From an uncultured Oscillospiraceae bacterium (GTDB lineage: Bacteria; Bacillota; Clostridia; Oscillospirales; Ruminococcaceae): a DNA stretch of 32,666 nt. The notes under the pieces were generated by a model. It was not told the DNA's origin, ran no database searches, and was given only the letters and a program-made list of their open reading frames with translations. Every line of letters begins with the position of its first letter. The first letter of the stretch is position 1. The translations under genes were made by a program, and so were the position numbers. The stretch is taken from contig CAKTAM010000006.1 of NCBI GenBank assembly GCA_934527255.1, positions 1 through 32,666 on the forward strand. Direction: 5' to 3'. This document shows positions 25,154 through 32,468 of the stretch, one piece after another.

Positions 25154-26515
25154 GTGGATTCTTTTGAAGATGTTTTTCTTGCCGTCAAGGAATATTGCAA
25201 GGAGCGCGTGACCGGCCCGGCCTACACGGTGTTTTTCCAGCGGCTGGAGATACGCGATTTTGACGGCTCCACCGTCACCATTCTGGCCCATGCGGAATTC
25301 ATCCGCACATCGCTGAACTCGCGCTATCTTTCCCTGCTGAAGGAGGCGTTTCTCGCCATCCTCGGCTTTGAGGTGGAGATCGTCATCGACGTGGTGGCCC
25401 CGCCGCCCGTTCAGCCGGATGCCGCCATGCCGGATACCGCCCACCCGGACGCCGTGTCGCAGACCATTCTGCCCGGCGCGGGCGCGCAGGAATCGGCCGG
25501 AAACTACGCCTTTGATTTTGAAAATTTCATTGTCGGCCCCAACAACAAATTTGCCCACGCCGCCGCGCAGGCCGTGGCTGCCAACCCCTCCGGCGCGTAC
25601 AATCCCCTGTTTATTTACGGGCCGTCCGGGCTGGGCAAAACGCACCTGGAAAACGCCATCCGTCTGGAGATTCAGAAAAACCACCCCGAGTTCAACATTC
25701 TGTATGTGGACGGCGAGGCGTTCACCAACGAGATCATCACCGCCATCCGCAACAACTCAACGGCGGAATTTCACCAGAAATACCGTCAGGCGGATGTGCT
25801 GCTGGTAGATGACATTCAGTTCATCGGCGGAAAGGATTCCACGCAGGAGGAATTCTTCCACACCTTCAACACGCTGTACAATGCCGGAAAACAGATCGTT
25901 CTGGCCAGCGACCGCCCGCCCAAGGAAATCAAAAGCCTGGAGGACCGGCTGCGCACCCGGTTTGAATGGGGCTTGACCGCCGACATTCAGCCGCCCGATT
26001 TTGAGACCCGCGTGGCCATCATCAAGCGCAAGGCCAACCTGCTGGGGATGGAGCTGCCCGAGGATGTGTGCGAATACATTGCCAAGCGGCTGAAAAACAA
26101 CATCCGCCAGCTGGAGGGCGCCGTCAAAAAGCTGAACGCCTACCGCATGCTCTCCAACATTCACCCCACCATCGGTGCGGCGCAGAACGCCATCAAGGAT
26201 ATTCTCAGCGAGACCCAGCCGGTGCCCGTGACCATTGAAAAGATCATGTCCGAGGTTGCCCGCTGCTACAATATCACCACCAACGACATCCGCAGCCGCA
26301 AGCGCACCGCCAACATTTCCGACGCACGCAAGACTGCCATGTACTGCATCCGCGAGATCACCGGCATGAGCATGGAGGACATCGGACAGGAATTCGGCGG
26401 GCGCGATCACTCCACCGTCGTCTATTCCATCAAACAGGTGGAGGAGACCATCGACACCAACAATTCCTTCAAGGAAATGGTCGAGGATATTCTCAAAAAC
26501 ACCCGCGGCGCATAA
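25154..26515 (+). CDS. dnaA: Chromosomal replication initiator protein DnaA
   Basis: 453-residue initiator. Domain I is at about 1-80, a short Pro/Ala-rich domain II at about 82-116, and the AAA+ domain III follows with Walker A GPSGLGKT (156-163), Walker B VLLVDDIQF (215-223), sensor 1 VLASDRPPKEI, and RTRFEWGLTADIQPPD. Domain IV has the DNA-binding signature ISDARKTAMYCIREITGMS and FGGRDHSTVVYSI. The start is the GTG at 25154, eight bases after AGGAGA; an upstream in-frame ATG at 25022 would add a Cys/Gly/Pro-rich stretch unlike any DnaA. Walker A reads GPSGLGKT rather than the commoner GGVGLGKT. Its binding sites lie immediately downstream. Confidence 0.98.
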   Translation: MDSFEDVFLAVKEYCKERVTGPAYTVFFQRLEIRDFDGSTVTILAHAEFIRTSLNSRYLSLLKEAFLAILGFEVEIVIDVVAPPPVQPDAAMPDTAHPDAVSQTILPGAGAQESAGNYAFDFENFIVGPNNKFAHAAAQAVAANPSGAYNPLFIYGPSGLGKTHLENAIRLEIQKNHPEFNILYVDGEAFTNEIITAIRNNSTAEFHQKYRQADVLLVDDIQFIGGKDSTQEEFFHTFNTLYNAGKQIVLASDRPPKEIKSLEDRLRTRFEWGLTADIQPPDFETRVAIIKRKANLLGMELPEDVCEYIAKRLKNNIRQLEGAVKKLNAYRMLSNIHPTIGAAQNAIKDILSETQPVPVTIEKIMSEVARCYNITTNDIRSRKRTANISDARKTAMYCIREITGMSMEDIGQEFGGRDHSTVVYSIKQVEETIDTNNSFKEMVEDILKNTRGA

Positions 26516-26733
26516 AAAAGCCCTTTTTGGGCAGCGCAATATCTGGCCAGAAAAGGCCGAGAAAAAACGGCCGGTTTTGCACAAGTTACCAACATTTCAC
26601 AGTCGGTTTTCCACAGCGGTGTGAAAAAAAACGCCGACGGTGGAAAAGCCGCAAAACTTTCCACACAATGTTCCACACGGACCGCAGGTCATTTTCCCGC
26701 CGTTCTCCGGCCTTTCCTCCGGTTTTCCACAAA

Positions 26734-26762
26734 TTCACAGTCCCTACTACTAATACTAGAAT
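26734..26762 (+). promoter_or_regulatory. Candidate dnaN promoter overlapping the unwinding element
   Basis: TTCACA (26734-26739), 17-base spacer, TAGAAT (26757-26762). Five of six bases match consensus in each box. It overlaps the CTA-triplet run, so origin melting and dnaN transcription would compete for the same DNA. Confidence 0.45.
26744..26761 (+). repeat. DnaA-trio array (CTA triplets)
   Basis: CTA-CTA-CTA-ATA-CTA-GAA, 13 bases after the last strong DnaA box (26723-26731). In B. subtilis, triplets of this type (3'-GAT-5' on the other strand) guide DnaA filament growth onto single-stranded DNA. A further CTA lies at 26772. Confidence 0.8.
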
Positions 26763-26799
26763 AACCAGTAACTAACTGCAAAAAAACAAGGAGTCTGCA

Positions 26800-27900
26800 A
26801 TGAAATTCATCTGTGACAAAGCAACGCTCAGCAGTGCGATCGCAGGCGTCTCCCGCGCTGTGGCGGCGCACTCCAATATTCCCATTCTGGAGACCATCCT
26901 CTTCCACGCCGAGCAGGGCCGCATCATCCTCACCGGCTATGATCTCGAAATGGCCATCACCACCAGCGTACCGGCCATTGTCTCCTCCCCGGGCGAGATC
27001 GCCCTTTCGGCCAAGCTGATCGGCGACATGGTGCGCCGGATGAACACCGACGATGTGGAGATCGAATGCGGCGAGAACCTCACCGTGACCATCCGCGGCG
27101 GCATTACCGAGTTTACGCTGACCAGTCAGAACCCGATGGATTACCCCGAAATGCCCGACCCCGGCGCAGATGAGGCCGTTGAGCTGGAGGCGCAGACCCT
27201 CAAGCAGATGATCGACACCACCCTGTTTGCCGTTTCGGTGGACGATAAAAAACCGGCCCACACCGGCGAAAAATTCGTTCTCGAGCACGACAAGCTGACC
27301 CTTGTCGCACTGGACGGTTACCGGCTGGCCATTGTGGAGCGTCCCGTTACCAGCAGCCGCGAGATCAGCATCATTATCCCGGCCAAGACCATGAACGAGG
27401 TCTCCCGCCTGATGGGCGAGCTGGATGAAAAGATCCTCATCTGTGCCAACCGCCGCTTTGTGGTATTCCGCGGCGGCGATTATACCATTATCAGCCGGCT
27501 GATCGATGGCGAATTCATCGACTATACCCGCGTAGTGCCGGTGTCGTGCACTACCACCGTTACCGTGCCCACACGTGAGTTTATCAACTGCATCGAGCGC
27601 GCCAGCCTCATCATTACCGAGCGGCTGAAAAACCCGCTGCGCATCCGGTTCGAAAACAACGTCACCGTGCGCTGCCAGACGACCCTCGGCAGCGTGATGG
27701 ATGAAATTGAAGCAAAGGTGGAGGGGCAGGCCGTGGAGGTCGGCTTCAACAACCGTTATCTGCTGGATGCGCTGCGCTACAGCGGCAAGGATGAGGTAGT
27801 GTTCCAGATCTCCGGCCCGCTGGCCCCTGTCAAGATCATTCCCACCGAGGGCAGCGACTTCCTGTTTCTGGTGCTGCCGGTGCGCTTTAAAAACGAATGA
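26800..27900 (+). CDS. dnaN: DNA polymerase III sliding clamp, beta subunit
   Basis: 366-residue clamp that encircles DNA and tethers polymerase and repair proteins. The three-repeat clamp fold is seen from MKFICDKATLSSAIAGVSRA at the start, through a second repeat opening about LKQMIDTTLFAVSVDDKKP, to the third beginning VPTREFINCIERASLI. The C-terminus LDALRYSGKDEVVFQISGPL and IIPTEGSDFLFLVLPVR is the conserved peptide-binding end. ATG 26800 follows AAGGAG by six bases. Its stop overlaps the next gene's ATG by four bases (ATGA), starting a translationally coupled chain to recF. Confidence 0.98.
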   Translation: MKFICDKATLSSAIAGVSRAVAAHSNIPILETILFHAEQGRIILTGYDLEMAITTSVPAIVSSPGEIALSAKLIGDMVRRMNTDDVEIECGENLTVTIRGGITEFTLTSQNPMDYPEMPDPGADEAVELEAQTLKQMIDTTLFAVSVDDKKPAHTGEKFVLEHDKLTLVALDGYRLAIVERPVTSSREISIIIPAKTMNEVSRLMGELDEKILICANRRFVVFRGGDYTIISRLIDGEFIDYTRVVPVSCTTTVTVPTREFINCIERASLIITERLKNPLRIRFENNVTVRCQTTLGSVMDEIEAKVEGQAVEVGFNNRYLLDALRYSGKDEVVFQISGPLAPVKIIPTEGSDFLFLVLPVRFKNE

Positions 27901-28259
27901 CACACCATAACACAAATGCACCGGCTGCCTGCCCGCCGGGCAGCTTTGCCCGACAGAAAAGCGCCAGCCCCGCCCCGGCACAGCAGGGATGCGGCCAAGC
28001 GCAGAAGCTGCTGCAGGCAATGGCAGGCATTCGCCCGCAGGAGGGGCTTTTCGGGCCGCTGACCGGCGCGATCCTCACGCTGCGGCAGCTGCTGCGGGTG
28101 CAGGAGCAGTGCGAGGCCGCCAAAAAGAACATTCCCGCAAAGCAGCGTTGGCTGGGCGGCGTCTGCGGCGGCATACTGGCCGCTGCGCTGCTGGCTGCCG
28201 CTGCCGCCTCTACCCTGCCCAAACGGGCAAAGGGGCATGCCAAAAGGAGAAAACCATGA
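27897..28259 (+). CDS. Small predicted single-span membrane protein, unknown function
   Basis: 120 residues that I do not recognise. It begins at an ATGA overlap with dnaN and ends at an ATGA overlap with yaaA, strong evidence for a real, translationally coupled gene. Residues 1-35 are Pro/Ala/Cys/Gln-rich and probably disordered. Residues 36-80 look helical and amphipathic (QKLLQAMAGIR, LTLRQLLRVQEQCEAAKKN). Residues 87-106 form one hydrophobic helix of Gly/Ala/Leu (GGVCGGILAAALLAAAAAST), and the tail KRAKGHAKRRKP is strongly basic. The tail suggests a cytoplasmic C-terminus by the positive-inside rule, though KKNIPAKQR before the helix is also basic. No ribosome binding site is visible, which fits coupling. 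Role unknown; position suggests co-expression with replication and repair genes. Confidence 0.7.
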   Translation: MTHHNTNAPAACPPGSFARQKSASPAPAQQGCGQAQKLLQAMAGIRPQEGLFGPLTGAILTLRQLLRVQEQCEAAKKNIPAKQRWLGGVCGGILAAALLAAAAASTLPKRAKGHAKRRKP

Positions 28260-28471
28260 ACGAAAGCATCCGCATTCAAACCGAATATATCAAGCTGGAC
28301 GCCTTTTTGAAATATTGCGGCGCGTGCGAGACCGGCGGCGAAGCCAAGCTGTCGGTGCAGCAGGGCTTTGTCAAGGTAAACGGCGAGCCCTGCACCCAGC
28401 GCGGCAAAAAGCTGCGCGACGGCGATACGGTCGAAATAGACGGCCGCACCTATCAGGTGGCCGGTTCATGA
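28256..28471 (+). CDS. yaaA: S4 domain protein YaaA (RlbA-like)
   Basis: 71-residue S4 RNA-binding domain protein found between dnaN and recF in many Firmicutes. The S4 fold is visible from IKLDAFLKYCGACETGGEAK through QQGFVKVNGEPCTQRGKKLR to DGDTVEIDGRTYQV. The B. subtilis relative is linked to ribosome biogenesis; the exact role is unsettled. AAGGAG lies eight bases ahead, inside the preceding gene, whose stop it overlaps by ATGA. Its own stop overlaps the recF start in the same way. Confidence 0.95.
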   Translation: MNESIRIQTEYIKLDAFLKYCGACETGGEAKLSVQQGFVKVNGEPCTQRGKKLRDGDTVEIDGRTYQVAGS

Positions 28472-29583
28472 GGCTTTGTCGGCTGCATATCGAGCAGTTT
28501 CGCAACCTGCAGCCGCTGACGCTGGAGCCTCACCCCGCGTTGACCGTCATCAGCGGGCAGAACGGGCAGGGCAAAACCAACCTGCTGGAGAGCATCTGGA
28601 TGCTTTCCGGCGCCAAAAGCTTCCGCGCCGCGCGCGAGGCCGAGGTGGTGCAGCGCGGGCAAAGCTGGGCACGGCTGGAGGGTGTTGTGGAAAGCGCCGC
28701 CCCCGAGGCCCGACAGGATACGCTGGAGGTGACCATCCGCCTGGAGGAAAACGGCGGCCGCCGCGCCGCACGCACCGCCAGAAAAAACGGGGTCGATTTT
28801 GGCCGGGCGGGCAACCTTGCAGGCGAGTTTCCCTGCGTGGTGTTCGCCCCCGGGCACATTGAGATGGTCTCCGGCGCGCCGGAGGGCCGCCGTCGCTTTC
28901 TGGATGCGGCGCTTTGCCAGCTGTACCCCGGTTATCTGGAAAACCTGCGCCGCTATACCCGTGCGCTGCTGCAGAAAAATGCCTGTCTGAAAGCGGCAAA
29001 AAACGCTTTTCGCAATCCCGCGCCGGAGCTTCTGGAGCCGTTTGATGCACAGCTTGCCCTGCACGGCGCAGCCGTTGCGGCACGGCGGCGAGAGTATACC
29101 GCCGCACTGGCGGAGGCGGCGGCCGAACAATACCGCGGTATTTCGGATGGCCGCGAAAGTCTGCAGCTGTCTTACCTGCCCTGCACGCCGCAGGAATGGG
29201 AGGCCGAGGCGCTGCTGCAGGCGCTGCGCTGCGCCCGCCCGGCCGATGCCCGCGCAGGCTTCTGCACGGTGGGTGTTCACCGCGACGATGTCGGTTTTCG
29301 GCTGGATGATGCCGATGCCCGCACCTACGCCAGCCAGGGCCAGCGCCGCAGTATTGTGCTGAGCGCCAAGATCGCCGAGCTGGAGCTGATCGGAAAAATC
29401 ACCTCGCAAACGCCGGTGCTGCTGCTGGACGATGTGCTCAGCGAGCTGGATGACGCCCGGCAGGATTATCTGCTCAACCGCATACAGGGCAAGCAGGTGT
29501 TTATCACCAGCTGCAACCCCGGGCTGTTTGCCCACACCGGCGGGCAGATCATCACGCTGGAAAACGGCTGCCTGCTGGAATAA
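28468..29583 (+). CDS. recF: DNA replication and repair protein RecF
   Basis: 371-residue SMC-like ATPase that helps load RecA at gaps through the RecFOR pathway. MRLCRLHIEQFRNLQPLTLE opens the fold; Walker A GQNGQGKT is at 30-37; the ABC signature SQGQRRSIVLSAKIAELELI and Walker B PVLLLDDVLSELDDARQDYL come near the end. Length is normal (about 370). It starts at an ATGA overlap with yaaA. It is followed by a 351-base gap that contains the 16-bp tandem repeats, so the recF operon probably ends there. Confidence 0.97.
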   Translation: MRLCRLHIEQFRNLQPLTLEPHPALTVISGQNGQGKTNLLESIWMLSGAKSFRAAREAEVVQRGQSWARLEGVVESAAPEARQDTLEVTIRLEENGGRRAARTARKNGVDFGRAGNLAGEFPCVVFAPGHIEMVSGAPEGRRRFLDAALCQLYPGYLENLRRYTRALLQKNACLKAAKNAFRNPAPELLEPFDAQLALHGAAVAARRREYTAALAEAAAEQYRGISDGRESLQLSYLPCTPQEWEAEALLQALRCARPADARAGFCTVGVHRDDVGFRLDDADARTYASQGQRRSIVLSAKIAELELIGKITSQTPVLLLDDVLSELDDARQDYLLNRIQGKQVFITSCNPGLFAHTGGQIITLENGCLLE

Positions 29584-29620
29584 AAACAGAGGGACTGTCT
29601 GCTTTTCGGTCCGTTTTCCC

Positions 29621-29796
29621 GTTTTCAAGGAAAACCATTTTCAAGGAAAACCATTTTCAAGGAAAACCATTTTCAAGGAAAACCATTTTCAAAGAAAACC
29701 ATTTTCAAGGAAAACCATTTTCAAGGAAAACCATTTTCAAAGAAAACGATTTTCAAAGAAAACGATTTTCAAAGAAAACGATTTTCAAAGAAAACG
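29621..29796 (+). repeat. Eleven-unit 16-bp tandem repeat
   Basis: Uninterrupted copies of NTTTTCAARGAAAACS, each 16 bases, with no indels. Units 1-4, 6 and 7 read TTTTCAAGGAAAACC; unit 5 reads TTTTCAAAGAAAACC; units 8-11 read TTTTCAAAGAAAACG. Each unit is a small inverted repeat (TTTTC...GAAAA). The array is AT-rich within GC-rich DNA and fills much of the recF-remB gap (29584-29934). The remainder of the gap, 29797-29934, holds no gene. A frame open through the array reads as a 16-residue repeat because 16 is not a multiple of three; it has no start signal and I do not call it. Confidence 0.97.
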
Positions 29797-29934
29797 GCAG
29801 GGCCGTTCACCAAAGGCCGCCTCTGTCTGCCGCCAAAAAGCAGCAGGGCGCTTGCGGAGAAAATATTCAGCCGTTTTGCGCAGCTGCGGCTTCCGCCGCG
29901 GAAAAAAGACCGCCGCTTTTCAAGGAGGGGTTTT

Positions 29935-30216
29935 ATGTATCTGCATCTGGGGCAGGATTGTATTGTCAAAACCAGCGAAATTCTGGGCATTTTTGATCTG
30001 GACAATACCTCGACCTCCCGTGACACCCGCGAATTTCTGCGCCGGGCCGAAAGCGAGGGCCGGGTCGTCAACGTCAGCCCCGAGCTTCCCAAAAGCTTTC
30101 TGGTGCGTGCAACAAAGCCCTGTACCGTTTACATCTGCCAGATTTCGGCGGCCACGCTGAAAAAGCGCAGCGGCTTTTTGGGGCAGACGGTCGAGCCCAT
30201 CAAGAACCTGCCCTGA
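29935..30216 (+). CDS. remB: DUF370 DNA-binding regulator RemB (YaaB)
   Basis: 93-residue member of the RemA/RemB (DUF370) family. In B. subtilis, RemA and RemB activate matrix genes, and yaaB/remB lies between recF and gyrB exactly as here. Family traits are MYLHLGQDCIVKTSEILGIF at the N-terminus, FDLDNTSTS, and the strand segment PKSFLVRATKPCTVYICQIS with a basic residue cluster after it (LKKRS). It starts at ATG 29935 behind a strong AAGGAGGGG. The TTTTCAAGGA of its ribosome binding region equals part of the upstream repeat unit. A hairpin (30224-30254) follows the stop. Confidence 0.92.
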   Translation: MYLHLGQDCIVKTSEILGIFDLDNTSTSRDTREFLRRAESEGRVVNVSPELPKSFLVRATKPCTVYICQISAATLKKRSGFLGQTVEPIKNLP

Positions 30217-30223
30217 AAAAAGC

Positions 30224-30254
30224 GCAGCCCCTGCCCCATAAAAAACGGGGCTGC
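30224..30254. terminator. Hairpin after remB
   Basis: 8-bp stem GCAGCCCC / GGGGCTGC (30224-30231 with 30247-30254). There is no T-run in the plus direction; six T residues follow only on the minus strand. It may protect the remB 3' end rather than terminate efficiently. Confidence 0.4.
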
Positions 30255-30262
30255 TGCATGAT

Positions 30263-30328
30263 GAAATCACCGGGCGGTATTTGTACGGCAGCATCGCTGC
30301 CCTGCAAAATAGCCGCCCGACGAAATCA
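30263..30328. repeat. Nested inverted repeat in the gyrB upstream region
   Basis: CGGGCGG (30271-30277) pairs with CCGCCCG (30313-30319) and encloses a perfect inner hairpin GGCAGC-ATC-GCTGCC (30287-30301). The structure is bounded by 7-bp direct repeats GAAATCA (30263-30269 and 30322-30328). Beyond it, GTTGC-CGT-GCAAC (30359-30371) and two CAGTTG repeats follow. I found no confident gyrB promoter; TTTTTTT at 30431 follows a weak GGTGC/GCACC hairpin and might attenuate gyrB. Confidence 0.55.
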
Positions 30329-30471
30329 TTTTCCGGCAATGCTATGCCAAGCAGCGCAGTTGCCGTGCAACGCAGTTGTTCAGCAGTGTATTTGCCGGAC
30401 GGTGCGCACATTGTACCAGGGTGCACCCGATTTTTTTGTTTTTTCGCAATACCCATCAAAGGAGAAACTTC

Positions 30472-32454
30472 ATGCTGGAAGAAAATCTGAACATCGAAAC
30501 CGAAGTGCTGGACAGCGACGAGGACGGCCTGCTGGAAGAAAAGGTAGAAACCGAATACGACGGCAGCCAGATCCAGGTGCTGGAGGGTCTGGAGGCGGTG
30601 CGCAAGCGCCCCGGTATGTATATCGGCTCGACCTCGACCTCCGGTCTGCATCATCTGGTGTATGAGATCGTCGACAACGCCATTGACGAAGCGCTGGCAG
30701 GCTACTGCACCGATATTCTGGTGCAGATCAACGACGGCGATACCATCACCGTTACCGACAACGGGCGCGGCATCCCGGTCGATGTGCAGGCCCAGACCGG
30801 TAAGCCCGCGCTGGAGGTGGTGTACACCGTGCTGCACGCGGGCGGCAAATTCGGCGGCGGCGGCTATAAGGTATCCGGCGGTTTGCACGGCGTGGGCGCC
30901 AGCGTGGTGAACGCTTTGTCGGAATGGCTGACGGTGCAGGTGCACCGCGATGGGCACATTTATGAAATGCGCTTTGCGCGCGGCGCGGTCACACAGGCCA
31001 TGAAGGTGGTGGGCGAAACCGACCACACCGGCACCTCGGTCACATTCAAGCCTGACCCCGTCATGTTTGATGACACCGTGTATAATTATGATACCCTGCA
31101 CACCCGCCTGCAGGAGGAAGCCTTCCTCAACGCCGGGCTGTGCATCACCATCCGGGACGAACGCCCCGGGCACGAGCAGCAGGATGTCATGCGCTACGAG
31201 GGCGGCATCCGTGAGTTTGTCACCTACCTCAACCGTTCCAAAACGCCCCTGCATGAGCAGGTCATTTATATGGCAGGCAAAAAGGGCGACTCGATGGCCG
31301 AGGTCGCCCTGCAGTACAATGACAGCTATAACGAGACAATCCTTTCGTTTGCCAACAACGTGCACACCCCCGAGGGCGGCATGCACGAGGACGGCTTCAA
31401 GCGCGCGCTGACCGCTGTTCTCAACAGCTACGGCAAAAAGATCAAGGTGCTGAAGGAGGATGATAAGGTCTCCGGCGAGGACTGCCGCGAGGGCCTGACC
31501 TGCATCATCTCCGTCAAGCTGACCAACGCCCAGTTTGAGGGCCAGACCAAGGCCAAGCTGGGCAACGCCGAAATTCGCACGCTGGTTTCCAGCATTCTGA
31601 TGGAAAAGCTGGATACGTTTCTGGAGGAAAACCCCGCAGTCGGCCGCGCCATTCTGGATAAGGCGCTGACGGCCTCCCGCGCGCGGGAGGCTGCCAAAAA
31701 GGCGCGCGAATCGGTGCGCCGCAAAACGGGGCTGGAATCCGGCCAGATGCCGGATAAGCTGCAGGACTGCAACGAGCGTGACCCCTCCCTGTGCGAGCTT
31801 TACATCGTGGAGGGCGACTCGGCTGCAGGCTCGGCCATTCAGGGCCGCGACAGCCGTTTTCAGGCCATTCTTGCCATGTGGGGCAAAATGCTCAACGTGG
31901 AAAAGGCCCGCGCCGATAAAATTTACGGCAACGATAAGCTGTACCCCATGATCGTGGCGCTGGGCGCAGGCATCGGCGGCGAGTTCAACATTGAAAAGCT
32001 GCGCTATCACAAAATCATCATTATGGCGGATGCCGATGTGGACGGCGCGCACATTCGTACGCTGCTGCTGACGTTCTTCTTCCGCTATATGAAGCCGCTG
32101 ATCGAGCACGGCTATGTGTATTCCGCCGTGCCGCCGCTGTATAAGCTGACCCGCGGCAAAACGCAGCGTGTCGCTTATTCCGACGAGGAACGCGACCTCA
32201 TCAGCGCCGAAATGCGCGCGGGCAACCCCAATGTCAAAATCGATATCAGCCGCTTCAAAGGTCTGGGCGAAATGGACCCGCACGAGCTGTGGGAGACCAC
32301 CATGGACCCCGAGCGCCGCAGCCTGCGGCGCATCACACTGGAGGACGCCGTGCGCGCGGACGCCGTTTTCAATGTGCTGATGGGCGAGCAGGTCGAGCCC
32401 CGCAAGGAATGGATCGAGCGCAACGCAAAATATGCCATCAACATTGATATTTAA
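30472..32454 (+). CDS. gyrB: DNA gyrase subunit B
   Basis: 660-residue ATPase subunit of gyrase, which adds negative supercoils ahead of forks. After an acidic N-terminal extension of about 25-30 residues (EVLDSDEDGLLEEKVETE), the GHKL ATPase begins: catalytic Glu65 and Asn69 in YEIVDNAIDEALAG, the DNGRGIPVD loop, and GGLHGVGASVVNALSEW. The TOPRIM domain has EGDSAAGSA and DADVDGAHIRTLLLTFFFRY. The C-terminal gyrase motif RFKGLGEMDPHELWETTMDP is intact. ATG 30472 follows AAAGGAGA; an in-frame upstream ATG at 30376 gives a non-homologous extension. gyrA follows 14 bases later. Confidence 0.98.
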   Translation: MLEENLNIETEVLDSDEDGLLEEKVETEYDGSQIQVLEGLEAVRKRPGMYIGSTSTSGLHHLVYEIVDNAIDEALAGYCTDILVQINDGDTITVTDNGRGIPVDVQAQTGKPALEVVYTVLHAGGKFGGGGYKVSGGLHGVGASVVNALSEWLTVQVHRDGHIYEMRFARGAVTQAMKVVGETDHTGTSVTFKPDPVMFDDTVYNYDTLHTRLQEEAFLNAGLCITIRDERPGHEQQDVMRYEGGIREFVTYLNRSKTPLHEQVIYMAGKKGDSMAEVALQYNDSYNETILSFANNVHTPEGGMHEDGFKRALTAVLNSYGKKIKVLKEDDKVSGEDCREGLTCIISVKLTNAQFEGQTKAKLGNAEIRTLVSSILMEKLDTFLEENPAVGRAILDKALTASRAREAAKKARESVRRKTGLESGQMPDKLQDCNERDPSLCELYIVEGDSAAGSAIQGRDSRFQAILAMWGKMLNVEKARADKIYGNDKLYPMIVALGAGIGGEFNIEKLRYHKIIIMADADVDGAHIRTLLLTFFFRYMKPLIEHGYVYSAVPPLYKLTRGKTQRVAYSDEERDLISAEMRAGNPNVKIDISRFKGLGEMDPHELWETTMDPERRSLRRITLEDAVRADAVFNVLMGEQVEPRKEWIERNAKYAINIDI

Positions 32455-32468
32455 GGAGGTGACGCAGC

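Larger units (their letters stand above)
26516..26799 (+). other. oriC: Replication origin oriC (dnaA-dnaN intergenic)
   Basis: 284 bases holding at least six DnaA-box-like 9-mers one or two changes from TTATNCACA: TTTTGCACA (26575), TTTTCCACA (26607), TTTTCCACC on the minus strand (26647-26639), CTTTCCACA (26657), TGTTCCACA (26669) and TTTTCCACA (26723). The last is followed by AATTCACAG and then a run of CTA triplets from 26744, matching the order DnaA box, short spacer, DnaA-trio of the B. subtilis unwinding region. A small GGCC-flanked hairpin near 26555-26573 follows dnaA. Position, boxes and trios together make the origin call firm. The exact melting site is inference. Confidence 0.92.

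Noticed and set aside
26669..26684. TGTTCCACACGGACCG as a fourth parS
   Set aside because: Only the left arm matches; the right half of the palindrome is missing. It is better read as a DnaA-box-like sequence among its neighbours.
29621..29796. Tandem array as a CRISPR
   Set aside because: No spacers between repeats, unit only 16 bases, and no cas genes in the window.
29432..30160. Open frame reading through the 16-bp repeats as a 16-residue protein repeat
   Set aside because: It overlaps recF and remB in other frames, lacks a start signal, and its repeat follows simply from 3 x 16 = 48 bases.
30376..30471. Upstream ATG start for gyrB
   Set aside because: The 32-residue extension has no gyrase homology and no ribosome binding site; AAAGGAGA precedes the ATG at 30472.
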